A stretch of DNA of 64,000 nt, from NCBI RefSeq assembly GCF_009712035.1, contig NZ_VILB01000011.1, forward strand, positions 695,281-759,280, read 5' to 3'. The notes below the pieces were generated by a model. The model was not told the DNA's origin and did not search any database. It was given only the letters and a program-made list of their open reading frames with translations. Below are positions 48,701 through 57,283 of this stretch, piece by piece (the first letter of the stretch is position 1; each line of letters starts with the position of its first letter). The DNA is from Anabaena sp. UHCC 0187. GTDB lineage: Bacteria > Cyanobacteriota > Cyanobacteriia > Cyanobacteriales > Nostocaceae. The translations under genes and the position numbers were made by a program.

Positions 48701-49183
48701 TAATTGCTTAAGACTGGAACTGAAATTTGCTAAAGCTTGAGTTTTTTGTAGTAATTCTTGGTTCTGCTCAACTAACCTATGTTGTAAGCGTCGAAATCTC
48801 AGTTGATTTTCGATTCTGGCAATTACTTCCTCCGCTTGAAATGGTTTAGTAATATAATCAGCACCACCAACATTAAATGCTTTTACTTTATCAAAAGACT
48901 CATCTAATGCACTAATAAAAATAATGGGGATATCATGAGTGCTTTCATTAGCTTTCAGCTTTTGACAAAGCTCATAACCATTCATATCATTCATGATAAT
49001 ATCCATTAAAATCAGATCTGGTAAATTAGTTTCCACTGATATTAATGCTGAATTAGCATCTATAGTTGAGCAGACTTGATAACCTGATTTAGAAAGTACC
49101 TTGGAAAGCAAAAGTAAATTTACCTGATTATCATCAACTACTAAAATATTTGCAGGTAATTGTGATTTTTGTATCTTGCTCAT
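45767..49183 (-). CDS. Hybrid histidine kinase: REC-GAF-PAS-GAF-HisKA-HATPase-REC
   Basis: The 1138-residue, fully soluble-looking protein has an N-terminal receiver (aspartate in [13 protein letters not shown]), a GAF (about 170-310), PAS (about 335-455), GAF (about 475-640), HisKA with the phosphoacceptor His near 680 ([10 protein letters not shown]), HATPase, and a second receiver ([13 protein letters not shown]). A helical tail of about 90 residues follows that has no clear HPt histidine. The N-terminal receiver can take phosphate from another kinase and tune this one. It is convergent with the 1651-residue kinase (84 bases between stops) and reads away from a receiver gene upstream at 49241-49621, with a 57-base gap. 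That receiver is probably co-transcribed ahead of it. Confidence 0.93.
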   Translation of the reverse strand: MSKIQKSQLPANILVVDDNQVNLLLLSKVLSKSGYQVCSTIDANSALISVETNLPDLILMDIIMNDMNGYELCQKLKANESTHDIPIIFISALDESFDKVKAFNVGGADYITKPFQAEEVIARIENQLRFRRLQHRLVEQNQELLQKTQALANFSSSLKQLHRINIADFNNVEELFTDYLDTGCQVLEFSAGAVGQINNQIYSFLAVKSDFDSLVTGLQINLSDAYCGKVVDQQKTVAFHHVQQIEEMRCHSLYQSLKIESYIGTPIWVNGKIYGTLCFFSTHARPEKFESHEQQIIELMAQSIGKFISAYQTEIKRQQAEEELRKSEKEIRETQVFLDSIIENIPDMIFVKNADDLKFIRLNKAGAELLGYSQEELIGKTDNEFFPSEQADFFNDKDREVLAKKNIVDIPEEVIHTRYQGIRTLHTKKLPIFDEAGNLKYLLGIAEDITDRKRQQTALQESLQQQRATLRVVERMRQTLDIEQIFRATTEEVRELLKCDRVAIYYFHSDWSGEFVSEAVGSDWKSLLCHDVVVQQNIYNDDWNKLKNNWFTDAHLQQTQVSEISYQSKFVVENIYKSGFPNCYIDIFEKFAAQAYIVVPIFKADKLWGLLAVYQNSAPRSWKQNEINLVAQISNQLGIALHQAKLFNQIQQQSIELQKAKDAAESANQAKSEFLANMSHELRTPLNAIMGFTQLMSRDSLLNPKNQAHLEIINQSGQHLLKLINDVLEMSKIEIGKIKLNPASFDLCYLLKNLEDLLSLKAASKQLNLIFDYDLNLPKYIIADEVKLRQILLNLLGNAIKFTEQGQVTLRVRTAGNQDQKDMLSTSLSFEVEDTGPGIFPEDIPQLFNAFVQTKIAQSHQGTGLGLTISQKFVKLMGGEITIESIIDQGSIFRFNIKVDCTEKVNIPAQLPQNRIISLAPEQPNYRLLIVENHGDSRQLLVELLVPLGFDVDHAENGQEGIALWMSYQPHLILMDMQMPVMDGYEATKQIRTLEKQNISSSQLPTKIIALTASAFEEQRNEILSIGCDDFIHKPFQEEFLLNKLAEHLNLSYIYEEKTKDMKKKEEQSLSLEMMSNEWILQLYKSANRCSKSQTMELISQIPELQKNQAKALTDLVHNFHFDKIVQLCVEYSLIPLE

Positions 49184-49240
49184 ATTTTTTATTTAAATTA
49201 ATTTAAACAATCTTAATTTAGTAATTGATTGGAAACTAAA

Positions 49241-49621
49241 TTATTCACTCCAATCTAACGCTACTAACAATTGTTCAGCTAATTGAGCAGGCTTAAAGGG
49301 TTTGCTAATGACGGCTTTAATACCCAAGCTTGCAAAGCGACGTTGATCTGATAACTGTATTTTAGCAGTAAGTAAAATTACTGGTATATGCTTTGTCCTG
49401 GGATTGGACTGAAGTTGCTCAAACGTTATTAAGCCATCCATGTCAGGTAACATCACATCCAGCAAAATTGCATCTGGTTGCTCGGTTTCAGCTTTTTGTA
49501 TGCCTTCCTGACTTGTTGCCGCGACAATTACCTTGAATCCAGCCATGATTTCTAAACTAATTTGAGCAACTTCTCGAATATCATCTTCGTCATCAATGAC
49601 TAAAACTTTTTTAATTTTCAT
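49241..49621 (-). CDS. Single-domain response regulator (CheY-like receiver)
   Basis: The 126-residue protein consists of a receiver only. It has the acidic pair DDEDD near residues 10-14, the phosphoacceptor Asp in LLDVMLPDMDG (near 55), the Thr in LLTAK and the conserved Lys in SKPFKP. No output domain is present. It is read into the 1138-residue hybrid kinase on the same strand with 57 bases between, so the two are likely in one operon. It could shuttle phosphate between the hybrid kinases and HPt domains of this cluster. Confidence 0.93.
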   Translation of the reverse strand: MKIKKVLVIDDEDDIREVAQISLEIMAGFKVIVAATSQEGIQKAETEQPDAILLDVMLPDMDGLITFEQLQSNPRTKHIPVILLTAKIQLSDQRRFASLGIKAVISKPFKPAQLAEQLLVALDWSE

Positions 49622-49785
49622 ATCTTAAATTTTATTTAGTGTTCTGTATATGTATTACTATAAGACTTACTCTGTCAATTATCATACTTAACTCTTGTTA
49701 ATCCTCCCAGTTCTTTATCCTTCTCTATTACTGAGATGGAGTTTAGTTATCATGTATTATTTAATAATAAAATATATTAAAGCTG

Positions 49786-51291
49786 ATGAGAATTTTGATA
49801 GTAGATGATGATGAAACCATAGCAAAGGTATTAACAGAGCTTTTATTAAAACAAAACTATGTTGTTGATATTGCTAAAGATGGTGAAGTTGGTTGGGAGT
49901 TTGTGGAAGGCTTTCAATATGATTTAATTCTATTAGATGTGATACTTCCCAAACTAGATGGAATTAGCTTTTGTCGTCGCTTAAGAGAACAAAAAAATCC
50001 AGTGTTAGTCATGCTATTGACTGGTCGTGATACTACCACGGATAAACTTATAGGCTTAGATAGCGGAGCAGATGATTATGTGGTGAAGCCATTTAATTTC
50101 CAGGAACTAGCTGCTCGAATTCGGGCTTTAATCCGTCGTGGCAGTACATCTATTTCTACTATTCTAGAATGTGGTGATATCAGACTTGATCCAAATATGC
50201 ACGAGGTAAGTTATAAGTCATACGTGCTGAAACTTAGCCGGAAGGAGTACCTTCTAGTCGAATTGTTTCTTCGTAACCAAAAACGGGTTTATAGTCCCAG
50301 CGAAATTGTTGATCATCTGTGGTCTTTTGATGCTGAACCACCTCATGAATCTACAGTCAGATCCCATATTAAAAATCTGCGCCGAATTTTCAAAGCAGTT
50401 AAGGCAGATGATTTTTTAGAAACAGTTTATGGACAGGGATACAGAATTAATCCTGCTTTTACCTTACCCAAAACTAATTCAAATCTCAGCAATACAAATA
50501 AACAAGAAATTTTAGATGTATCTCTTACCAAAATCTGGAAACAGACAAAAAACTTAAGTTTTGAACGATTAATTGCTATAGAAGAAGTTCTATCTTCTTT
50601 ATTAGTAGGTATTTTTGATGAGAATTTATGCCAAAAAGCTATTGAAAATGCTCATAAGTTGGCAGGATCTTTGGGTATGTTTGGCTTTGAAGAGGGAACT
50701 ATTCTCGCTCGAAAAATAGAAGTTTTATTTCAGTCAGAATTTAAGTTACCATCAGAGGTTACACAAATTCATCAATATAAATTTGCTCAAATATTAGAGC
50801 CGTTGGTGAGAAATTTACGTCAGCAATTAGAACGGACTGCTCAAGAAGTAAGTACCTTACCTAGTATCAATGATAAGTTTATAGCCAATGAAAAAATTAA
50901 TGCCAAAATCATCGCAGTTGATGATGATCCACAAATTTTGATCATCCTCAAAAGCATACTTGAACCCTTAGGAGTTGAGCTTACTTGTTTAGAAAATCAG
51001 GATAATTTCTGGGAGATATTAAAATCAATTCATCCAGATTTTCTGATTCTTGATATTAATATGCCTAGTGGAACAGAAGGTTTAGATTTATGTTTAGCTG
51101 TCCGCCAAAATCATGATTGGAATTGGCTACCAATTCTATTTTTGACTAGCTGCAATGATGTAGAAATGTTACAAAAAGCGTTTGTCATGGGTGCGGATGA
51201 TTATCTAACTAAACCCATTGTGGCGCAAGAACTATTAATTAGAATTATCAATCGTCTCCAGCGCATTCGCACAATCCGAACTCACATTTAG
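49786..51291 (+). CDS. Fused regulator REC-wHTH-HPt-REC
   Basis: The 501-residue protein begins as an OmpR/PhoB-type regulator: a receiver (aspartate in LILLDVILPKLDG, about 43-55) followed by a winged-helix DNA-binding domain (about 125-225, ending ETVYGQGYRINP). An HPt domain follows with His290 in AHKLAGSLGMFGFEEG. A C-terminal second receiver (about 365-495) has aspartate in FLILDINMPSGTEG. The fusion lets one polypeptide accept phosphate, pass it on and bind DNA. It is divergent from the single receiver at 49241, so the shared spacer (49622-49785) probably holds promoters for both. It is followed 60 bases later by a REC-kinase on the same strand. Confidence 0.93.
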   Translation: MRILIVDDDETIAKVLTELLLKQNYVVDIAKDGEVGWEFVEGFQYDLILLDVILPKLDGISFCRRLREQKNPVLVMLLTGRDTTTDKLIGLDSGADDYVVKPFNFQELAARIRALIRRGSTSISTILECGDIRLDPNMHEVSYKSYVLKLSRKEYLLVELFLRNQKRVYSPSEIVDHLWSFDAEPPHESTVRSHIKNLRRIFKAVKADDFLETVYGQGYRINPAFTLPKTNSNLSNTNKQEILDVSLTKIWKQTKNLSFERLIAIEEVLSSLLVGIFDENLCQKAIENAHKLAGSLGMFGFEEGTILARKIEVLFQSEFKLPSEVTQIHQYKFAQILEPLVRNLRQQLERTAQEVSTLPSINDKFIANEKINAKIIAVDDDPQILIILKSILEPLGVELTCLENQDNFWEILKSIHPDFLILDINMPSGTEGLDLCLAVRQNHDWNWLPILFLTSCNDVEMLQKAFVMGADDYLTKPIVAQELLIRIINRLQRIRTIRTHI

Positions 51292-51351
51292 AAGTATTTT
51301 TAAACAGCATATAAATTTTGGTTTTTACGTTCTACTAAAGTAAATTAAATT

Positions 51352-52506
51352 ATGAATAACATTCCATCTAAACCATATAAAGGTAATATTTTAATAGTTG
51401 ATGATACACCAAACAATCTACATTTACTCTCCAATATGTTGGAGGAGCAAGGATATGATGTGCGCTGTGCAAATAGTGGTACAATCGCACTTAAGGCAGT
51501 AGTAATAGAGCATCCAGATATTATTCTCTTAGATATTAATATGCCTAATATCAATGGCTATGAGGTCTGTGAGCGATTAAAACTAGATCCCAATACCTGT
51601 GAAATCCCAGTCATTTTTCTCAGTGCATTAAGCGAAACTATAGATAAAATTAAAGCTTTTCGCATTGGTGGTGTAGACTACATCACTAAACCATTTCAAG
51701 TAGAAGAAGTTCTGGCTCGGATTGAAAATCAGTTGAGCTTACGACGGATGCAATTAGAACTGCAAGAAGCAAAAGATCAAGCTTTAAAAGCTTTAGAGCA
51801 AGAACAAGAACTCAACCGGATAAAATCAGAGTTTGTTTCCATGATTTCCCATGATTTTCGCAATCCGCTGACCAGTATTCAGGGTTTTGCCGGATTACTT
51901 GAATGTGGTGGCAATATTCCTCCTCCTGAAACAATTAACCGTTATATTGGCAAGATTAATAACGCTGTGGATCAACTGCTTTTGTTATTAGATGAAATAC
52001 TGATTATCGGGAATATGGAAGCAGTTAAAATGCAGTATGAATCTGTGCATATCAACTTGAAAGAATTTTGTCAGGAAGTTATTGATACGCTCAAATATAG
52101 TGTAAATAATCAACATCAGATTTGCTTTACTTGCTCTGAAGAACCTACAGACGCAGATATGGATTCTACACTACTTCAACGAATCCTGATTAACTTACTC
52201 TCGAACTCAATTAAATATTCTCCACCGGGATCAGAAATTTATTTTGATTTAGAATGTCACAATCAGATTGCTACATTCCGAATCCAAGATCAAGGAATTG
52301 GTATTCCATTAGAAAATCAATCAAAATTGTTTGAAGCTTTCTATCGTTGTAGTAATGTTGGGAATATTAAGGGAACAGGTTTAGGATTAGCAATTGTGAA
52401 AAAATGCGTGGAAGTCCATGAAGGAACTATTTCTCTAGTAAGTAAAGAAAAGCTAGGCACAACATTTATTATATCCTTACCTCGTTATCCTCATCAAAGA
52501 TTGTGA
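51352..52506 (+). CDS. REC-histidine kinase (receiver fused to HisKA-HATPase)
   Basis: The 384-residue protein has an N-terminal receiver (aspartate in IILLDINMPNINGYE; conserved Lys in TKPFQ), a coiled linker (about 128-155), HisKA with His167 in ISHDFRNPLTS, and HATPase with NLLSNSIKY, DQGIGI and GTGLGLAI boxes. No membrane helix. In this family the receiver controls the kinase. It starts 60 bases after the REC-wHTH-HPt-REC gene and is very likely co-transcribed with it, which makes that regulator its most likely target. It ends 5 bases before the convergent PatA-like gene. Confidence 0.92.
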   Translation: MNNIPSKPYKGNILIVDDTPNNLHLLSNMLEEQGYDVRCANSGTIALKAVVIEHPDIILLDINMPNINGYEVCERLKLDPNTCEIPVIFLSALSETIDKIKAFRIGGVDYITKPFQVEEVLARIENQLSLRRMQLELQEAKDQALKALEQEQELNRIKSEFVSMISHDFRNPLTSIQGFAGLLECGGNIPPPETINRYIGKINNAVDQLLLLLDEILIIGNMEAVKMQYESVHINLKEFCQEVIDTLKYSVNNQHQICFTCSEEPTDADMDSTLLQRILINLLSNSIKYSPPGSEIYFDLECHNQIATFRIQDQGIGIPLENQSKLFEAFYRCSNVGNIKGTGLGLAIVKKCVEVHEGTISLVSKEKLGTTFIISLPRYPHQRL

Positions 52507-52511
52507 GATAT

Positions 52512-53711
52512 TTAATAACAATAGGTAAAGTTAGAAGGATGATCAGCAGTTTTTTTAAATTCCACATACTTATATACTATCTTCATGACTTTATCTGTAG
52601 CTACAGGTTTGTTGATAAAATCCGTAGCTCCAAATATATTACACCGCACTCTATCGAAACTACCATTACTAGCTGTCAATATCGCTATGGGTGTTTTAGC
52701 AAAAACAGAAGTATGTCTTAAATTTGCACAAAGTTCATAACCATTTATTCCCGGCATAATTAAATCCAAGAAAATTAAATCTGGCTTATTCTCTATTAAA
52801 ATTGGTAAAGCTTCTAGAGGATCTTCAATCTTGATGAATTTCATCCCATTTGAGGTAATAATCTTCTCTAACATTTGACAGATTTGAGGGCTATCATCAA
52901 CACAAGCTATAACTGGAATGGTAGGATTTTCTGTTCTTGGTATACTGCTATAGTTATTTTGAATTTTTGCCTTTACTAAAGGTAAATCAGCTACTTCTAC
53001 TAATGCTACAATTCCTTGTTTAATATAAGGCAGCAATGAACGAGAAACTGATAACACACTCTGCTTCATTTTCACAGCCAAATCACACAGAGTATATTTA
53101 CCATTGATTAAACGTTCAAGGTTTTTATAAACACCTGGACTAACTCTTTGTTGGATGATTTCAGGTTTGATGATAACTGGTGCTAAGTCAGGAGATAAAC
53201 CTTCTAAACCTGCTTTTGACCAACTATTCCAAGATGCTTGTGTTTGCTGAAAAAATATATTTTTAGTGCTGGAAGTTATAATTGCTTCTAAGATGACTTT
53301 TTCGTCATACTCATAACTCAAAGATTTAAAATTTACTTCTTGAGCTAAATCAAAGAAAATTTCTGATATTGTACTGTTAATAATTGCGTTAATTTGTTGA
53401 GATTCAATTTTCAGGTTTTGATATAAATTTTCTAGCAAATAATAATCCCAGTAATCTAGTGATGTATTTGCTAAAAATGGCTGTAAGTTATCAATATTAA
53501 TCTGGGGGCAAAATAGAGTTATATTTCTGCGTAAACGACGAAATGGATGAGTTCCTCCTGTTGCCCAAACCATCTGTCCCAGACAATAATAGAAAGTCCA
53601 TTCTTTCCCCTCTAAATTCGTAACTTTTAACTGGCGGTTATACCGCAATTGTCTACAAATCTTGAATTCATGAAATAGATCATTGAATTCTACCATTTTT
53701 AGATTATTCAT
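52512..53711 (-). CDS. PatA-like response regulator (PATAN domain + receiver)
   Basis: The 399-residue protein has a long N-terminal PATAN-type region (about 1-250, with the FYYCLGQMVWATGG segment characteristic of this domain) and a C-terminal receiver (about 268-385). The receiver has phosphoacceptor Asp in LIFLDLIMPGINGYE and Lys in NKPVATDK. PATAN-REC proteins are common in cyanobacteria. The founding member PatA controls heterocyst patterning and others control phototaxis, so a more exact role cannot be given. It is the last gene of a minus-strand series with a Roadblock protein, a V4R-like protein and a DUF4388 protein. The 323-base gap upstream holds a palindromic repeat. Confidence 0.88.
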   Translation of the reverse strand: MNNLKMVEFNDLFHEFKICRQLRYNRQLKVTNLEGKEWTFYYCLGQMVWATGGTHPFRRLRRNITLFCPQINIDNLQPFLANTSLDYWDYYLLENLYQNLKIESQQINAIINSTISEIFFDLAQEVNFKSLSYEYDEKVILEAIITSSTKNIFFQQTQASWNSWSKAGLEGLSPDLAPVIIKPEIIQQRVSPGVYKNLERLINGKYTLCDLAVKMKQSVLSVSRSLLPYIKQGIVALVEVADLPLVKAKIQNNYSSIPRTENPTIPVIACVDDSPQICQMLEKIITSNGMKFIKIEDPLEALPILIENKPDLIFLDLIMPGINGYELCANLRHTSVFAKTPIAILTASNGSFDRVRCNIFGATDFINKPVATDKVMKIVYKYVEFKKTADHPSNFTYCY

Positions 53712-53914
53712 GCTTAATTTAAAAAATTATCTGTTTCGTACCGTTACAGTTTTACTTTAGATAAAAATTGTGTAGAACTTGTGAAGAATTTTTATCTAAA
53801 ATTACTTGATTTTGGAAAAATATGTTGTAAATAAATATATAAAAATTATTAGAATACTAATTCATTCACCCCAAAAACCCAGTTTATCTAAGGTGGAAGC
53901 ATAAAACAGATTCT

Positions 53915-53994
53915 GTTCCCTGCATACCCAAATAAATATGGCTACGTCTCCCGGAAGAGGTACAGAAATCAAAACGGATTACTATACAGGGAAC
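53915..53994. repeat. Inverted repeat between PatA-like and Roadblock genes
   Basis: GTTCCCTGCATA (53915-53926) pairs with TATACAGGGAAC (53983-53994) with one mismatch. The centre holds a CCCGGAAGAGG unit. The element occupies the middle of the 323-base gap (53712-54034), which otherwise shows nothing. Confidence 0.7.
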
Positions 53995-54034
53995 TTTTTA
54001 TCGAAATTTGATATTGAATTAAATTCACTATCAA

Positions 54035-54406
54035 TTAGATCAAAATCAGTTTTAATTCGGATATGACGCGCTTAACTTCTAACATCAAAACTCCTTGTTT
54101 AGCGGTTTCACTAGCTAAAACTAATAGAACGGCATCGTCACCACAACCCATCAAAATCCCAAACCCCTTATTTCCTTCTACAAAGATGCGCTCAATTGTG
54201 CCTCTAGCCAGTTCCATCCCAATGCGTTCACCTAAAGATAGCATGGAAGCTGACATTGCTGATACTCTTTCTTCATCCATATTACCGGGTAAAGTCCCAC
54301 CTAAAGGCAAACCATCAGGGGTTACAAGGGCTGCTCCCTGGACATCAGAGGTAGCAGTTACAAAGTTTTGCAAAATCATGCTGAGTTTTTCAGTGTTGAT
54401 TGCCAT
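54035..54406 (-). CDS. Roadblock/LC7-domain protein (MglB-like)
   Basis: The 123-residue protein consists of a single Roadblock/LC7 fold, with GAALVTPDGLPLGG and the hydrophobic GILMGCGDDAVLLVLASE strands. Such proteins bind small GTPases; MglB is the GTPase-activating partner of MglA in gliding polarity. No small GTPase gene is in the window, so the partner must be elsewhere or the protein acts differently. It follows the V4R-like gene by 98 bases and is likely in its operon. Confidence 0.88.
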   Translation of the reverse strand: MAINTEKLSMILQNFVTATSDVQGAALVTPDGLPLGGTLPGNMDEERVSAMSASMLSLGERIGMELARGTIERIFVEGNKGFGILMGCGDDAVLLVLASETAKQGVLMLEVKRVISELKLILI

Positions 54407-54504
54407 TTTGATAATTCTCTATTACTGTCAGTGCGAATTGAAAATTGGAATAAAAGCCTGAATCCCAAAGCTGGATTCACTTACATATATATTTATATTC
54501 GTTA

Positions 54505-54969
54505 CTAGAAAGGAGTGAATTCAAACACATCATGAGTACCACCTCTGAGAACTGATTCAGTATGTGTGCCTCTTAAACGCTTACCAATTACCTGCTCAAC
54601 CGCACCCCAAACTGCACCCATAGTAAAAGTGCATTTTCGGGTTGAATTTAGTTCTTCACCAGCAGAACATAAGGTTTCAGAAGTATAGACTTTAATGATG
54701 TCTCCTTCAGTAACGATTTTCTCAATTATACATAAACGTGTGCCGTCCTTACCTAAAGCCTGTCTTAATTTATCCACTGCATCATCTAATACAGTTAAAG
54801 CTCCGTCTAGACCTAATTCCTCAGCTAACTTTTTACCCCTAGCACGACCGGCTGTAGTTAGCGCAATGGCTGTAGCTTTTTCTCCCAAAGCTTCTTCCAT
54901 GCCCGTAATCGCTGCCTTGAAGCAAGTAATACTGTTAAAATTGCCGAGTTCTTTTCGTAATTCTGACAT
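54505..54969 (-). CDS. Small cyanobacterial protein, possibly V4R-like
   Basis: The 154-residue alpha/beta protein shows the late pattern CSAGEELNSTRKCTFTMGAVW with a following helix, and a final GGTHDVFEFTP strand. This recalls the V4R (4-vinyl-reductase) small-molecule-binding fold, where a Cys-rich stretch and a closing strand are common, but I cannot confirm it. The cysteines at about residues 107 and 119 could bind metal or form a disulfide. It is placed between the Roadblock and DUF4388 genes on the same strand, so a signalling role is likely. Confidence 0.7.
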   Translation of the reverse strand: MSELRKELGNFNSITCFKAAITGMEEALGEKATAIALTTAGRARGKKLAEELGLDGALTVLDDAVDKLRQALGKDGTRLCIIEKIVTEGDIIKVYTSETLCSAGEELNSTRKCTFTMGAVWGAVEQVIGKRLRGTHTESVLRGGTHDVFEFTPF

Positions 54970-55215
54970 AGTTTGAACTTCTAGTTAGAGGATTGTGGAA
55001 AGTGATACTGAAATAATCACAGTGAACGTATCTTTAAATATATATAATAATTGTGCAAAACTTGTGAAAATAAGTTAGGTTGGCATAGATAAGTAGATGC
55101 ATACGGAATCTTTTACCACAAAGCTTAGACTACCCCAAAAATCAAAGAATCAAATAGGAGTCTTGTAGTTCTAAAATTAGCCCTACAGGTCAGTTATTTT
55201 TAACTGAAAACTTAT

Positions 55216-56070
55216 CTATTTATTCTTCAGAAAACCAACTAGGCTTTGGAGAAAAGACTTACTGATAGTGACTTCTTTTTTGCTTGGTGCAAATTCTATG
55301 TCAAGCATTGTGGATTCTAGTTCATATAGCTGTTTTGGCACTTCTGAAATAATCGGAATTTCTGCTAATATCCCGACAACTATGAGTCGAAATGCGACTT
55401 GTTGAATCTTTTCTACAGGTATTCCTAACTGTTCAGCAATCCCGCTAATTGAGACTGTCCCTTTAGTAAATTCCCAAACTTGCCATTCTAGTTGATTTAA
55501 TCGGAATTGAGGCTTGTGATTAATTATGCTGACTAACGCAAAAGTTGGATCTGGTAATTTGTCTTCAAGCATCTTCCAATTACGCATAGCTCTTAGACCC
55601 ATGAGTATAACTTCTTTAGGTATAGCAGCTAAACCCGTCATTTCTGAAATAGGTAGAGGCGTTGTATTATCAAAATGAAACCTTCCATCTTGTAACTCAA
55701 ATAATTGGCAAACTTGATTTAATACTTGATAATTAAATAACATTTTTAATTGTTCTGCTTCCAATACCCCTTGGGATTTGAGACACAAACCTACTGGTTG
55801 ATTAGTTGCACAAACATTTGTAATTCGAGTTGCAGCCCCAATACTCAGCCAACCTCTTTGTTGGATGATGGATAATAATTCTTGTCCATTCAACCTATTA
55901 GCCGCAGCAACAATACGTCCTTGTTTAAACCAAATATAAAAATTTTTTTCTTGTTGAGATGAATACTGTGGTTGTGATTTAATTGTTAGCCGACCAGTTT
56001 TATTACCTTGCTCAAGTAGTTGAAATATTTCTGCAAGGGAAAGTTCAGAGAGAAATCCTGAAATAGCCAT
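55216..56070 (-). CDS. DUF4388-domain protein
   Basis: The 284-residue protein opens with MAISGFLSELSLAEIFQLL, followed by GNKTGRLTIK. This is the characteristic start of DUF4388, a domain that is related to PATAN and often sits next to receiver or Roadblock proteins. The middle (about 60-150) has a second repeat of the fold, and a winged-helix-like segment (about 205-235) follows. No enzymatic motif. It is the first gene of the minus-strand series that leads to the V4R-like, Roadblock and PatA-like genes, with gaps of 246, 98 and 323 bases. The close functional kinship of the four types suggests one pathway, even if they form more than one transcript. Confidence 0.85.
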   Translation of the reverse strand: MAISGFLSELSLAEIFQLLEQGNKTGRLTIKSQPQYSSQQEKNFYIWFKQGRIVAAANRLNGQELLSIIQQRGWLSIGAATRITNVCATNQPVGLCLKSQGVLEAEQLKMLFNYQVLNQVCQLFELQDGRFHFDNTTPLPISEMTGLAAIPKEVILMGLRAMRNWKMLEDKLPDPTFALVSIINHKPQFRLNQLEWQVWEFTKGTVSISGIAEQLGIPVEKIQQVAFRLIVVGILAEIPIISEVPKQLYELESTMLDIEFAPSKKEVTISKSFLQSLVGFLKNK

Positions 56071-56186
56071 AGCTTACCTTTTGGTGATTAACATATTTCA
56101 AATATAGAGACTAAATGTGGAAAACTTGTGCAAAATATATACTTACGTACGTATAAACCATTAAGAACTTCTAAATAAAAAATATC

Positions 56187-56296
56187 GGGTGCATCCCAGT
56201 TTGGACATCAAGTAATTATACTCAGTGGCTAAAGGCTGGAAATTTAAGACTTAACATCAGATCGTATTTACCAGGTTGCCCAAGTGGGATGCACCC
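56187..56296. repeat. Inverted repeat with GGGTGCATCCCA arms
   Basis: GGGTGCATCCCA (56187-56198) and its exact complement TGGGATGCACCC (56285-56296) bracket about 86 bases without an ORF. It lies in the gap between psb32 and the DUF4388 gene and has the size and form of a small non-autonomous repeat. Confidence 0.85.
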
Positions 56297-56337
56297 AAAA
56301 TATCTCCATAAACATTCTCCCCCCAATCCCCTATTCT

Positions 56338-57108
56338 CTATTCCTCAGACTCCTTAGAAGGTGGTTGTTGAAACACTTGATAAATGTAATATGTTGCCAT
56401 AGGGATTACAGTAGCCGCAATTAACAGCCCGACAACCCAAGCCGTAGCATTACCTTGATCTGTTTCTTCCGCTTTGGTAAATGTTCCTTCTACCTTGACC
56501 GTTTCTATTACCTGTGGTGGACCTGGATCTGGTTTACCAGACAAAACAGCAACCAAGCGATCGCTCACATCCAAAAATCCTTGGTTATATTTATTACCAC
56601 CACGTAAGGCTGCACCCAATGTTTCTTCAGCCACACTTTGGGCGATAGAATCAGTCAACAGAGACTTAACTTTATCCCCACTAATCACAGCAGTACCATT
56701 ACTAACAGTGTCAATCAGTAATAATGCTTGGTTAGCTTGCTCTGCTGCTGTGGGAAACCATTTACTAAATAATCCCTTCGCAAAACTTTCCGGTGTTTCC
56801 CCGTAGTCGAGACGGTGAATAGTCACAATTCTGGCTTCATTACCAGTTTCCTGAGCCAAATCCTTGAAAGCCTTACTAATCTGACCTTCATTCAATCGGC
56901 TAATCACATCAGCTTGATCTAAAATCCAAGTATCTGCCGTCAGACCGGGTATTTGGTATACACCAGTAGCAGAAGCAGGTAAAATAAACAGTGAAGTCGC
57001 CATCATCATTACCAAGACAGGTAAAATGAGACGAATAAGGTATCTTTGGTTACTAAATAATTGCTTGAGTAACTGTTGCATGGGATGAATCCTTAAACAG
57101 ACTTGCAA
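56338..57108 (-). CDS. psb32: Photosystem II-associated TPM-domain protein Psb32
   Basis: The protein has 256 residues. An N-terminal hydrophobic signal/anchor segment (about 21-47) is followed by a TPM (YgcG-type) domain (about 60-200, with DVISRLNEGQISKAF and VTIHRLDYGE). A C-terminal membrane helix (about 225-247) and acidic tail (SKESEE) complete it. This order is that of cyanobacterial Psb32, a thylakoid protein that protects photosystem II from photodamage and helps it recover. The start may be the Met at residue 9 (MQQLLKQLF), which gives a more usual signal region. It is divergent from cysH, with heptamer repeats in the spacer. Confidence 0.88.
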   Translation of the reverse strand: MQVCLRIHPMQQLLKQLFSNQRYLIRLILPVLVMMMATSLFILPASATGVYQIPGLTADTWILDQADVISRLNEGQISKAFKDLAQETGNEARIVTIHRLDYGETPESFAKGLFSKWFPTAAEQANQALLLIDTVSNGTAVISGDKVKSLLTDSIAQSVAEETLGAALRGGNKYNQGFLDVSDRLVAVLSGKPDPGPPQVIETVKVEGTFTKAEETDQGNATAWVVGLLIAATVIPMATYYIYQVFQQPPSKESEE

Positions 57109-57127
57109 TCAAAATACTACAGAATTA

Positions 57128-57160
57128 GGGAACAGGGAACAGAGAACAGGGAACAGGGAA
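57128..57160. repeat. GGGAACA heptamer tandem repeat
   Basis: Four to five GGGAACA/GAGAACA units lie between psb32 and cysH. Confidence 0.85.
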
Positions 57161-57283
57161 GAATTATTATCAGTTTCTTTACTTCCTAGTTGGATCTCCT
57201 CTATCATCGGGCGGGATATGTGCCTTGATGCGATAATATGAAATTTAATAAAAGTAAAAAAATCTTTGTTTTAGAGAAAGATC

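Noticed and set aside
52512-53711. Naming this gene patA
   Set aside because: PATAN-REC proteins form a large family with several roles. No heterocyst genes are nearby, so only a PatA-like label is justified.
54063-54461. 132-codon plus-strand ORF antisense to the Roadblock gene
   Set aside because: It is a mirror of the real minus-strand frame, with Ser/Pro-rich shadow composition.
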